Shown: positions 1-6,226 of the stretch, piece after piece
Numbering within the stretch: the first letter of the stretch is position 1
How the letters are laid out: each line of letters opens with the position of its first letter
Assembly: GCA_900546055.1 (NCBI GenBank)
Contig: URBG01000036.1
Coordinates: 1 to 11,628 of the forward strand
Direction: 5' to 3'
Source: an uncultured Mycoplasmatota bacterium
Lineage (GTDB): Bacteria > Bacillota_I > Bacilli_A > RF39 > UBA660
DNA length: 11,628 bases
Notes under the pieces: generated by a model
Told to the model about the DNA's origin: nothing
The model's database searches: none
What the model saw: only the letters and a program-made list of their open reading frames with translations
Position numbers and translations under genes: made by a program

Positions 1-76
1 AAATAAGGTTTGTTTTTTTATCAAATATTTTGGAAAAAAGTATTGACACGCAAAACCGAATATGAAAAAAATCGAG

Positions 77-183
77 TACAAACGAAAAAGGTTTGTAAGA
101 AATGGCTATTTAGTAACTCTTGTAGATATGGTGAAAGCTATATTAATACTTAGTGATATAATGCCTACTTAATAAGATAGCCA
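77..183 (+). ncRNA. candidate structured RNA upstream of symE (possible IS110 bridge RNA)
   Basis: Seen: a perfect 7-bp hairpin (77-83 with 91-97, 7-base loop) is followed by a nested fold. Its outer stem is 103-110 with 176-183 (8 bp, one G-U). Inside it are 112-115 with 166-169, a one-sided internal loop at 116-129, 130-133 with 162-165, and an inner hairpin 139-145 with 154-160. Known: IS110-group elements encode a bridge RNA upstream of the recombinase, made of a 5' stem-loop followed by stems with internal guide loops. Inference: the layout fits such an RNA, but AT-rich DNA folds easily, and an alternative extended -10 element at 154-162 would start transcription inside the structure. 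A TTGACA at 43-48 with a weak AAAAAT 18 bp later could start transcription near 77. Confidence 0.28.
154..162 (+). promoter_or_regulatory. extended -10 element upstream of symE
   Basis: TGATATAAT is a perfect extended -10 (TG-N-TATAAT, with TATAAT at 157-162). No good -35 lies 16-18 bp upstream, as expected for an extended -10 promoter. Transcription would begin near 169 and give a leader of about 44 bases before the symE start. It overlaps the 3' half of the candidate folded RNA, so the two readings compete. Confidence 0.4.
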
Positions 184-212
184 AAACATTTAAAAGAAAG
201 GAAAGATGTTTT

Positions 213-401
213 ATGAAAATATACACCGTAACAGAAGTAGCCGATAGACCTACTATTAAATTAACTGGAAAATGGCTTGAAGAAGTCGGGTTTAAAGTCG
301 GCGATAAAATTGAAGCTGTTATCGAAAATGGAATGCTTATTCTAATTAAAATCACACCTGAAGAAATAAACGAATTAAAAGAAATATGCAAACAATTATA
401 A
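213..401 (+). CDS. symE: SymE-family small AbrB-fold protein (type I toxin family)
   Basis: A 62-residue soluble protein. The central block RPTIKLTGKWLEEVGF followed by KVGDKIEAVIENGMLIL (residues about 12-45) is the signature of the SymE family, a swapped-hairpin AbrB-like fold. The last 15 residues form a short charged helix. In E. coli, SymE is an SOS-linked toxin repressed by the antisense RNA SymR and reported to act on nucleic acid; whether this homologue is toxic is unknown. The ATG has an AAAGGAAAG ribosome site at 197-205, 7 bases upstream. The neighbour is an IS110 transposase on the same strand, 141 bases downstream, so the protein may be an element passenger or an accessory DNA-binding factor. 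No antisense RNA gene could be identified. The family call is firm; the role is inferred. Confidence 0.82.
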   Translation: MKIYTVTEVADRPTIKLTGKWLEEVGFKVGDKIEAVIENGMLILIKITPEEINELKEICKQL

Positions 402-442
402 AAGATAATATAAAGTAGTTAAAACTAACTGACTACCCAACT

Positions 443-480
443 ATTGCAGTTATAAAGTTTTACTTTGTAATAATGCTAAT
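443..480 (+). ncRNA. stem-loop between symE and the IS110 transposase gene
   Basis: An 8-bp stem (450-457 with 463-470, one G-U pair, loop TTTTA) extends outward through 443-448 paired with 474-476 and 478-480, with a bulged T477 and a small internal loop. There is no T-run after it, so it is not a simple terminator. It lies in the 141-base gap before the transposase, where IS110-group elements usually encode bridge RNA. It may be part of that RNA, a translation-control hairpin or chance. Confidence 0.3.
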
Positions 481-542
481 GCTAAGAGTGTCTAGGGTTT
501 TGACCAAATATATTAATCTTTAAAGGAAAGGAACGTGATAAA

Positions 543-1826
543 ATGAACTTTTATAATCACCGTAAACTTGGCTTTATCTATGTTGGAATTGATTGTCATA
601 AAGCCACCCATACGGCTGTGATTATTAGTCCGTTTAATGATAAACTAGATACACTAACTTTTAAAAACACTAATGAAGATTTTAATAAACTATTAGATAT
701 GGTATCAAAATACACAAGTAAAGATGTAAGTTCTATTTTTGGCTTGGAAGATACAAAACATTTAGGTCATAGTTTATGTGAATTTTTACTTTCTCATAAT
801 CAAGTAGTAAAACATGTCAATTCTAACTATACTTACAATGAAAGAAAAAAACATCCTATCATTGATAAAACTGACGAGTTAGATGCCGAATGTATTGCCA
901 AAGTAACTTTAGACGAATTAGATAACCTACCAGATGCAAAAGACGACGAGATATACTGGACATTAAAACAGTTAATCAAAATGAAAAGAACAATAAGTAA
1001 AAACAATACAAAACTAAAAAACAAACTTCATGCCCAGTTATTACATCATTACCCAAACTACAAAGAATTCTTCTCAAAAATAGATAATGTATCAGCTTTA
1101 GACTTTTGGGAAACATACCCTAGTCCTGAAATGATAAAAGACTTATCTCCAGAACAGCTAAAAGAAGGTTTAAACACTAAAGGTAAATTTCCCCTTACTA
1201 AAGCAAATACAATACTACATTTAATCAAAGATTATGACTACAAAGAGACAATATATCAAGACAACAGAAATATGTTAATCAAAACCATTGTTAAAAACAT
1301 CAAGGCAAACAACAAACAGTTAGAAGAGTTTGAGAAAGAAATAATTAAACTTTATGATAAGATAGATATAAAACTACATACCTTTATAGGTTTAACCAAA
1401 ATAACAAGTGCCGAAATAGTATCAGAAATAGGAAACATCAAAAGATTTTCTAATTCTTCTAAACTAGCCAAATATTGTGGAGTTGCCCCAGTTAACTTTT
1501 CAAGTGGTAATCACGACAAAACCGTACGCAACGAATATGGGAATAGGCATCTAAACGGTTATATCTATTATTTAGCTTGTCGTAGTATATGTACTGGTAA
1601 AGGAAGTAATACACCACATAATCCTATCTTTTTAGATTATTATTATAAAAAAATAGAAGAAGGGAAAACAAAAAGACAAGCCCTTACTTGTGTAATGCGA
1701 AGAATAATGAACATCATATTTAATATATTATCAAAGGGTGTTCCTTACGAACACCCCGATGAATTAAACAAAAAATGTTTAGACAATATCAAACAAAAAA
1801 ATGAAGAAAAAACGGACAAAGTATGA
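543..1826 (+). CDS. IS110-family DEDD transposase (bridge-RNA-type recombinase)
   Basis: A 427-residue recombinase that moves its element through a circular intermediate, guided in studied members by an element-encoded bridge RNA. The N-terminal RuvC-like domain (DEDD_Tnp_IS110) starts at VGIDCHKATH. Likely acidic residues are D17, E69 (in GLEDTKHLG), D111 and D114 (KTDELDAECIAK). A helical linker spans about 135-275. The C-terminal Transposase_20 domain begins at FIGLTKITSAEIVSEIG (281) and contains YCGVAPVNFSSG, in which S321, or S320, is the probable catalytic serine. Full length and all key residues are present, so it may be active. Translation starts at the ATG after AAAGGAAAGG (522-531), a rather long 11 bases upstream. 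It follows symE on the same strand. Confidence 0.95.
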   Translation: MNFYNHRKLGFIYVGIDCHKATHTAVIISPFNDKLDTLTFKNTNEDFNKLLDMVSKYTSKDVSSIFGLEDTKHLGHSLCEFLLSHNQVVKHVNSNYTYNERKKHPIIDKTDELDAECIAKVTLDELDNLPDAKDDEIYWTLKQLIKMKRTISKNNTKLKNKLHAQLLHHYPNYKEFFSKIDNVSALDFWETYPSPEMIKDLSPEQLKEGLNTKGKFPLTKANTILHLIKDYDYKETIYQDNRNMLIKTIVKNIKANNKQLEEFEKEIIKLYDKIDIKLHTFIGLTKITSAEIVSEIGNIKRFSNSSKLAKYCGVAPVNFSSGNHDKTVRNEYGNRHLNGYIYYLACRSICTGKGSNTPHNPIFLDYYYKKIEEGKTKRQALTCVMRRIMNIIFNILSKGVPYEHPDELNKKCLDNIKQKNEEKTDKV

Positions 1827-1907
1827 TACAATGTAATAGAAAGGTTTTAATTCTTGTTAGATAATATAATTTTATTTAGCAAGAGTGATATAAAAGTAGG
1901 GGATAAA

Positions 1908-2033
1908 ATGCTAGAAATAATTGCTAATGGAAACATAGAAAATTTACAATTTATTTTAAATATTGTAATTGCTTTAATCATATTAATAATCATAGTCCTT
2001 CTTGGACTTTTATTTTTTGCAAAACGCAAATAA
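1908..2033 (+). CDS. small single-helix membrane peptide
   Basis: A 41-residue ORF. A polar N-terminus (MLEIIANGNIENLQ) is followed by about 20 hydrophobic residues (16-37) and a basic tail, AKRK. This is a single membrane span with positive charge after it, so the N-terminus is probably outside. A GGGG at 1899-1902 lies 5 bases before the ATG. The frame stays open upstream to about 1851, and in that extension the residues IKVGDKM just before and at the start recall the SymE motif, so an upstream TTG start at 1854 is possible. It lies directly downstream of the IS110 transposase. Function unknown; it could be a holin-like or toxin-like peptide, but nothing shows that. Confidence 0.42.
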   Translation: MLEIIANGNIENLQFILNIVIALIILIIIVLLGLLFFAKRK

Positions 2034-2058
2034 ATGTTTAAAAAGAAGAAAAACAATG

Positions 2059-2064
2059 TATAAT
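2059..2064 (+). promoter_or_regulatory. -10 element for the acetyltransferase-transglutaminase gene
   Basis: A perfect TATAAT lies 48 bases before the chosen start codon. The matching -35 is poor (TTTAAA-like around 2038). Transcription would begin near 2071. This supports a start at 2113 rather than the upstream in-frame ATG at 2056, which overlaps the -10. Confidence 0.4.
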
Positions 2065-2112
2065 TTAAATATACAAGAATCCTATAAATTAAATTTGGAA
2101 AGAGGGCAGTTT

Positions 2113-3333
2113 ATGAATATATATTTAAAAGAACCAGAAATAAATGATGCCGATAGAATTGAAGACTATAACAAAAGATGGACTGAAATTAATGAAAGTT
2201 TTGTTCCTTTTGTTACCAAAGAAACCCTTCCAAAGTATTTGTCAGGGTGCACGAAAAGAAAAAAAGGTGAAACCTGTAACTATAACTGTATTAATTACTG
2301 GATAATGGAAGGTGACAGTATTATTGGTACTTCTAGCATTAGACTCAATATTGAAAATGACTATGACATGTCTAAATATGGTGGCCATATTGGTTATGGC
2401 GTAATCAGAAATAAACAAGGTCAAGGTATTGGGTCTTTAGCTTGTCATCTACTTATTAAAAAATGTCAGGAACATGGATTAAAAGAGGTATTTGTATCAT
2501 GTGATGAACGAAATAAAGCCTCACAAAAAGTTATTGAAAATAACTCTGGCAAATTAAGATATTTAACTGTAATAAATAATCCAAACTCAGGTTTGCATAC
2601 GGAGTTTAATAGGATATATGATATAAATATCGAAGAATCATTAAAAAACTTCGGAAAAGTAATAAAACCAAAAGATTCAGAAAGATTAAATAAACTATGC
2701 AAAATAGATAGAACCAATGTTAACGATTTTATTTTAATTGGCGTCCAGCACCATCTTGGAGATGCTTTAAATAAAATTATAAAAGCCACTCCTAATATAA
2801 AAACATTTGATGATATAAAAATTTTATATAAGTATATAATGGATAACTTTAAACCTGATAAAGAGAAAAAATACAAACGTTTTGAAAGAATGGCTGAAGA
2901 AATTGCTGAAAGTAAAGTATTAACTGGCTGTATAGATGCCGCTACTTTAATTGCCCCTATATTAAAGGCAAAAGGAATTCCGACCTTGATTGTCCAATCT
3001 GCTAAAATGGACTGGGTAAAAAAATTACAAACGAAAAGCGAAGACTATGAGTGTATAGAAGGCCATGCATTTTTAGAAATATTTTTAAATGGAAAGTGGC
3101 ATTTATTTGACTCGATGAATGGATACATTTACACAGATTATGACTATGATAATTTGTCTTTACCTAATGGATATTATGTTTTTTGTAAATCACCGTCCAT
3201 TTTTTCATCAGGAGTATATGGTAAATATACTAGTGAATTAAATTCAAAAAGAATGAGAGAAATATTTGAAACATTTGATATATCAAAATACAAAGAACCA
3301 TCATATAAAATTTTAAATTTACATGAAAATTAA
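2113..3333 (+). CDS. GNAT acetyltransferase-transglutaminase-like fusion protein
   Basis: A 406-residue two-domain protein with no signal peptide or membrane segment. Residues about 1-175 form a GNAT N-acetyltransferase (Acetyltransf_3 type) with the acetyl-CoA loop RNKQGQGIGS at 99-108 and a late ERNKASQKVIENN motif. Residues about 200-345 resemble a transglutaminase-like/cysteine protease core: Cys273 in LTGCIDAATLI, His318 in EGHAFLEIF and Asp333 in WHLFDSMNGY make a complete Cys-His-Asp triad. The short tail after 345 is unassigned. The start is the ATG at 2113 with AGAGGG 6 bases upstream. The same frame runs open to 2002, but the extra 37 residues overlap the end of the small peptide gene and have no better ribosome site. 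The substrate is unknown; one idea is amide or amine chemistry on a protein or polyamine. A strong terminator follows. Confidence 0.85.
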   Translation: MNIYLKEPEINDADRIEDYNKRWTEINESFVPFVTKETLPKYLSGCTKRKKGETCNYNCINYWIMEGDSIIGTSSIRLNIENDYDMSKYGGHIGYGVIRNKQGQGIGSLACHLLIKKCQEHGLKEVFVSCDERNKASQKVIENNSGKLRYLTVINNPNSGLHTEFNRIYDINIEESLKNFGKVIKPKDSERLNKLCKIDRTNVNDFILIGVQHHLGDALNKIIKATPNIKTFDDIKILYKYIMDNFKPDKEKKYKRFERMAEEIAESKVLTGCIDAATLIAPILKAKGIPTLIVQSAKMDWVKKLQTKSEDYECIEGHAFLEIFLNGKWHLFDSMNGYIYTDYDYDNLSLPNGYYVFCKSPSIFSSGVYGKYTSELNSKRMREIFETFDISKYKEPSYKILNLHEN

Positions 3334-3335
3334 GT

Positions 3336-3359
3336 AAGAGCTAATTTTAGCTCTTTTTT
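3336..3359 (+). terminator. rho-independent terminator after the fusion gene
   Basis: An 8-bp stem AAGAGCTA/TAGCTCTT (3336-3343 with 3348-3355) with a 4-base loop is followed by a T-run to 3359. It begins three bases after the stop codon. Confidence 0.85.
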
Positions 3360-3371
3360 AATTTGAACCTG

Positions 3372-3399
3372 AGGCAAGGGACTGCAACTCCCTGATCGT
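3372..3399 (+). repeat. 28-base inverted copy of the tRNA-Cys anticodon arm
   Basis: These 28 bases are identical, in inverted orientation, to 3958-3985 within the complete tRNA-Cys gene. The copy holds the 3' D-stem strand, the whole anticodon stem-loop with GCA, the variable loop and the start of the T-arm. No acceptor stem surrounds it, so it is not a functional tRNA. Such anticodon-arm fragments are typical of integrase attachment sites or of rearrangement at a tRNA gene. The two copies bracket the reverse-strand GNAT gene. Confidence 0.85.
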
Positions 3400-3403
3400 G
3401 GTA

Positions 3404-3432
3404 ACATAAAAAAACGAGCAAAAAAACTCGTT
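3404..3432 (-). terminator. rho-independent terminator of the reverse GNAT gene
   Basis: On the reverse strand, AACGAG/CTCGTT (3427-3432 with 3413-3418) forms a 6-bp stem with an 8-base T-rich loop, followed by a run of Ts. It begins 3 bases past the stop codon. Confidence 0.7.
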
Positions 3433-3435
3433 AAA

Positions 3436-3882
3436 TTAATATTTTAAAACCATGATTTTTTCCAAATATCTGTTATACTTGCCAGTAAAAACAAATCCAT
3501 ACTTTTCATAAACGTGAATTGCTGAATAGTTCTTACGATGAACACTTAAAAATATTTCGTTGTGTTTATTACTTTTAACTAGTTCCAAAAGTAATAAAAA
3601 AGCTTCTTTTCCATAACCCTTGCCTTGATAGTTTTTATCTATAATAAAGTGATCAATCCATAATTGTCTATCACCAAATAATTTTTTCTTAAAACCATAC
3701 ATGGCAAAACCAATTAATAGCTCACCATCGTATATTGCTAATGGATTTAACTCAGAGTTTTTATCTGCCCTTTTTAAGCACTCTTTTAAACTATCAATAA
3801 AATACTTTTGGCTTTCATCAACTTTAATATTTAAAATTAAATCTTTATTATTAGAGTCTACTTCTTTAAATGTTATTTTCAT
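3436..3882 (-). CDS. GNAT acetyltransferase, diamine/spermidine acetyltransferase type
   Basis: A 148-residue, single-domain GNAT N-acetyltransferase of normal family length. The order of motifs is typical: VDESQKYF near 21-28, NPLAIYDGELLIGFAMYG at 46-63, the core strand IDHFIIDKNYQ at 76-86 and the acetyl-CoA loop QGKGYG at 86-91. NYSAIHVYEKYGF follows at 118-130, with Tyr125 or a neighbour as the likely general acid. This pattern matches the BltD/PaiA-like polyamine acetyltransferases, which acetylate spermidine or related amines in the cytoplasm; the actual substrate is inferred. The start is supported by GAGGTG (3887-3892), 4 bases before the ATG. It is divergent from the LCP gene, with tRNA-Cys on the same strand just upstream, and lies between the tRNA and its inverted fragment. 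Confidence 0.85.
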   Translation of the reverse strand: MKITFKEVDSNNKDLILNIKVDESQKYFIDSLKECLKRADKNSELNPLAIYDGELLIGFAMYGFKKKLFGDRQLWIDHFIIDKNYQGKGYGKEAFLLLLELVKSNKHNEIFLSVHRKNYSAIHVYEKYGFVFTGKYNRYLEKIMVLKY

Positions 3883-3895
3883 AAAACACCTCGAT

Positions 3896-3924
3896 ATAAT
3901 AAAAACAAGCTATAAGCCTGTTAA
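3896..3924 (-). promoter_or_regulatory. promoter of the reverse GNAT gene
   Basis: On the reverse strand, TTAACA (3919-3924), a 17-bp spacer and TATTAT (3896-3901) form a plausible sigma-A promoter. Transcription would begin just before the GAGGTG ribosome site. It overlaps the terminator-like hairpin of tRNA-Cys. Confidence 0.45.
3901..3922 (-). terminator. terminator of tRNA-Cys
   Basis: On the reverse strand, AACAGGC (3916-3922) pairs with GCTTGTT (3904-3910) through one G-U pair around a 5-base loop. A run of five Ts overlaps the end of the stem. It lies 10 bases after the tRNA 3' end. Confidence 0.55.
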
Positions 3925-3931
3925 TTTCTTT

Positions 3932-4006
3932 TGGAGCACCTAGTCGGATTTGAACCAACGATCAGGGAGTTGCAGTCCCTTGCCTTAGCCACTTGGCTAT
4001 AGGTGC
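3932..4006 (-). tRNA. tRNA-Cys (GCA)
   Basis: A complete 75-base cloverleaf on the reverse strand with CCA encoded. The acceptor stem is GCACCTA/TAGGTGC. The anticodon arm AGGGA-CTGCAAC-TCCCT presents GCA (cysteine), and the T-arm is GTTGG-TTCAAAT-CCGAC with one G-T pair. It has its own promoter upstream. Part of it (3958-3985) is duplicated in inverted orientation at 3372-3399. Confidence 0.97.
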
Positions 4007-4026
4007 ATTTAAATAAGTGCAATAAC

Positions 4027-4055
4027 ATTGTAATATAAAATTAGAATATTGTCAA
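4027..4055 (-). promoter_or_regulatory. promoter of tRNA-Cys
   Basis: On the reverse strand, a perfect TTGACA (4050-4055), a 17-bp spacer and TACAAT (4027-4032). The start point would fall near 4020, leaving a leader of about 14 bases before the tRNA 5' end. Confidence 0.8.
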
Positions 4056-4132
4056 CCAACTTTTGCCTTTTAACTTTACACTTACAGTATATGTAAATTG
4101 AAATAAAAATTCTACTTCTTTTTGTTAAGGAC

Positions 4133-4161
4133 TTGTTAAAAAGACGATTTTGGTTTATAAT
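4133..4161 (+). promoter_or_regulatory. promoter of the LCP-PASTA gene
   Basis: TTGTTA (4133-4138), 17-bp spacer, TATAAT (4156-4161). The transcript would start near 4168, with an AGGAGG ribosome site at 4179-4184 and a very short leader. Confidence 0.8.
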
Positions 4162-4191
4162 TATCTAGACAGTATTCGAGGAGGAATATAG

Positions 4192-6201
4192 ATGAAGAAG
4201 TTAACACGTCATAAATTCGCTTTTGTTATTACATTATTATGTACACTGTTATTATTAGGCAGTACTGGATATTTAATATATAATATCTCTTTATTAAAAG
4301 ATATAGAAAACATTTTAAGATTAATTGCTGTTATTGTTTTAGTAATAATTGCTTTATTACTAATCATTTTAGGTATTAGATTCTTAAAAAAATATAAAAA
4401 AGTAAAATTAATCATTGTTATTGTAATCATGCTTATTTTTACAGGTGTAGAAGGCTTTGTCGGCTATAACATCAGTAAAGTATATGGTTCAATAAAAAAA
4501 GTCAGTGACAATTCTGATTATACAACATATTCAGCTAGTTTAGTTGCTTTAAAAGACAATAAAGCTGAATCCTTAGATGACATTGACGATGCAAAACTAG
4601 GCGTACTAGAAGACGAAACTAGTATTGAAGGAAATATTATCCCAAAAGAAGTAATTAAAAAGAAGAATTTAACAAATAAGACTGAGGACTATGATAGTTA
4701 TATTTCTATGATAGATGCTCTTAAAGATGGAAAAATTGATTATATCTTCTTGCCAACCAATTATTCTATTATGTTTGGTAGCATGGAAGGTTATGAAGAT
4801 TTAAAAGATACGACAAAAGTTATTTATACTCAAACTAAAAAAGTAAAAAAAGATAAAGAAGAAGTCGCTAATACTAAGCCAATCACCGAACCATTTACTA
4901 TTTTATTAATGGGAGTTGACTCTGAAACAGAAGGAATTGGCAATAGTTCATTTAATGGTGACTCACTTATGGTAGTTACTTTTAATCCAAAGACATTAAG
5001 CACAACAATCTTAAGTATTCCTCGTGATTCTTATGTTCCAATTGCTTGTTTTAATAATCAAAAGAAAAACAAAATCACTCATGCCGCTTGGAAAGGCGAG
5101 GAGTGCATGCAAAAAACAATTGAAAACTTCTTGGATATTAACATCGACTATTATGTAAAAATCAACTTCAAGGGTGTTGTTGGTTTAGTTGATACTTTAG
5201 GTGGCGTTGATATTGATGTTCCATATAATTTATGTGAACAAAATAGTAATCGCCAGTGGGGTAACAACACTGTTTATATTGAACAAGGAAAACAAACATT
5301 AAATGGTGAGCAAGCTTTAGCATTTGCTCGTAACCGTCATCCAAATCCATCAATGTGTTCTGCTAAATGGACAAATTACAATAGTAACGATTTCATTAGA
5401 GGACAACATCAACAAGAAGTTGTTATGGCTTTATTAAATAAATTTAAATCAGTTAAAAACCTAGACACAGTCTATAATTTATTAGATACAATTAGTAATA
5501 ATATGAATACTAATATGAGTACTGAACAAATTCTATCACTATATAATGTATTTAAAGATATTTCAGCTAAAGCTGGCAAAAATAGTGATATGGCCGATTT
5601 ACTAGGTATGCAAAGACTATATTTAAATGGCTATGATCAAAGAATATACGATTATGGTGGAACAAATCTATCATTATACAATTATGTTTTATATGATGAC
5701 AGTATCAAAGCTGTATCAGACGCTATGAAAGAAAACTTAGAGCTTAAAAAGACCAAAGCAATTAAAAAGTTTAGTTTTAATATAAATAACCCATATGAAG
5801 AGGTTGTTATTGGTAAAGATAAAACTTCTAAAACTTCTTTAGTTTTAGTTCCAAGCTTTGTTGGTAAATCATTAAGCTATGTTAATTCATTCTGTGGCGC
5901 TAATGGTATTAAAGTAAATGTAAAAGGAAATGGTACCGGAACGGTAATTTCACAAAGTGTTCCATCAGGAGCTAATGTTGAAGACGTAAGTAGTATTACA
6001 ATTACCTTATCAGGTGGTAGTACTGGAACTAGTAAAAATACTAATAACCAGACAAATAAAAATAATACTAATACCGATAAAAACAATGATAAAACAGACG
6101 ATAAAAATGATAATTCAACCAGTGATAAAGATGATGGAAAAGAGGAGCCTACAGTTCCTGGAACCCCATCTGATGGCAATACCGGAACACCAGCTAGTTA
6201 A
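4192..6201 (+). CDS. LytR-CpsA-Psr (LCP) cell-wall ligase with PASTA domain
   Basis: A 669-residue membrane protein. Three hydrophobic segments (about 8-31, 42-63 and 71-91) precede an extracellular accessory region (about 110-220), the CpsA-like arrangement. The LCP catalytic domain spans about 235-415. It contains FTILLMGVDS, the Asp-bearing GDSLMVVTFNP (D257), SIPRDSYV (R278, D279), KITHAA, GGVDIDVP, GEQALAFARNRH (R380, R382) and the late FIRGQHQQE block. These match enzymes that transfer lipid-linked polymers such as teichoic acid or capsule to peptidoglycan. A PASTA domain (about 551-608) likely binds muropeptides. A 60-residue tail rich in Asn, Thr, Asp and Lys ends the protein. AGGAGG lies 7 bases before the ATG. 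The polymer transferred cannot be told from the sequence. Confidence 0.93.
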   Translation: MKKLTRHKFAFVITLLCTLLLLGSTGYLIYNISLLKDIENILRLIAVIVLVIIALLLIILGIRFLKKYKKVKLIIVIVIMLIFTGVEGFVGYNISKVYGSIKKVSDNSDYTTYSASLVALKDNKAESLDDIDDAKLGVLEDETSIEGNIIPKEVIKKKNLTNKTEDYDSYISMIDALKDGKIDYIFLPTNYSIMFGSMEGYEDLKDTTKVIYTQTKKVKKDKEEVANTKPITEPFTILLMGVDSETEGIGNSSFNGDSLMVVTFNPKTLSTTILSIPRDSYVPIACFNNQKKNKITHAAWKGEECMQKTIENFLDINIDYYVKINFKGVVGLVDTLGGVDIDVPYNLCEQNSNRQWGNNTVYIEQGKQTLNGEQALAFARNRHPNPSMCSAKWTNYNSNDFIRGQHQQEVVMALLNKFKSVKNLDTVYNLLDTISNNMNTNMSTEQILSLYNVFKDISAKAGKNSDMADLLGMQRLYLNGYDQRIYDYGGTNLSLYNYVLYDDSIKAVSDAMKENLELKKTKAIKKFSFNINNPYEEVVIGKDKTSKTSLVLVPSFVGKSLSYVNSFCGANGIKVNVKGNGTGTVISQSVPSGANVEDVSSITITLSGGSTGTSKNTNNQTNKNNTNTDKNNDKTDDKNDNSTSDKDDGKEEPTVPGTPSDGNTGTPAS

Positions 6202-6222
6202 GACAGTTAAATGCTGTCTTTT
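6200..6222 (+). terminator. terminator after the LCP gene
   Basis: A 7-bp stem AAGACAG/CTGTCTT (6200-6206 with 6214-6220) with a 7-base loop and a short T-run. Its 5' arm starts within the stop codon. The short T-tract suggests leaky termination. Confidence 0.6.
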
Positions 6223-6226
6223 CAAT

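Larger units (their letters stand above)
402..1907 (+). mobile_element. IS110-family insertion element, ends not defined
   Basis: The element is defined by its complete DEDD transposase (543-1826) and the non-coding DNA on each side. IS110 elements usually lack terminal inverted repeats and make little or no target duplication, so the ends cannot be read from one copy. The coordinates given are the non-coding limits, from the symE stop to the next start codon. If symE is a passenger, the left end lies upstream of 213, possibly before position 77, and the element would be about 1.8 kb. I saw no passenger gene inside the 402-1907 interval. Confidence 0.5.

Noticed and set aside
5..96. AAGGTTTGT repeated at 5-13 and 88-96, as a possible iteron or att pair
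   Set aside because: Only two short copies exist, and the second is explained as the 3' arm of the hairpin at 77-97.
475..1929. GCTAATG at 475-481 and again at 1923-1929 as direct repeats marking the IS110 ends
   Set aside because: A 7-base match in AT-rich DNA is expected by chance, and IS110 elements rarely leave such duplications.
2002..2112. N-terminal extension of the GNAT-transglutaminase protein in the same open frame
   Set aside because: It overlaps the small peptide gene and a TATAAT element, and the ATG at 2113 has a better-placed AGAGGG site and begins a normal GNAT domain.
2242..2876. Long reverse-strand open frames opposite the GNAT-transglutaminase gene
   Set aside because: They are antisense shadows with no ribosome sites, lying fully within a well-supported gene.
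5877..6179. Reverse open frame rich in Ser, Leu and Val opposite the LCP tail
   Set aside because: It is the antisense of the PASTA and Asn/Asp/Lys-rich coding sequence; its composition mirrors those codons.
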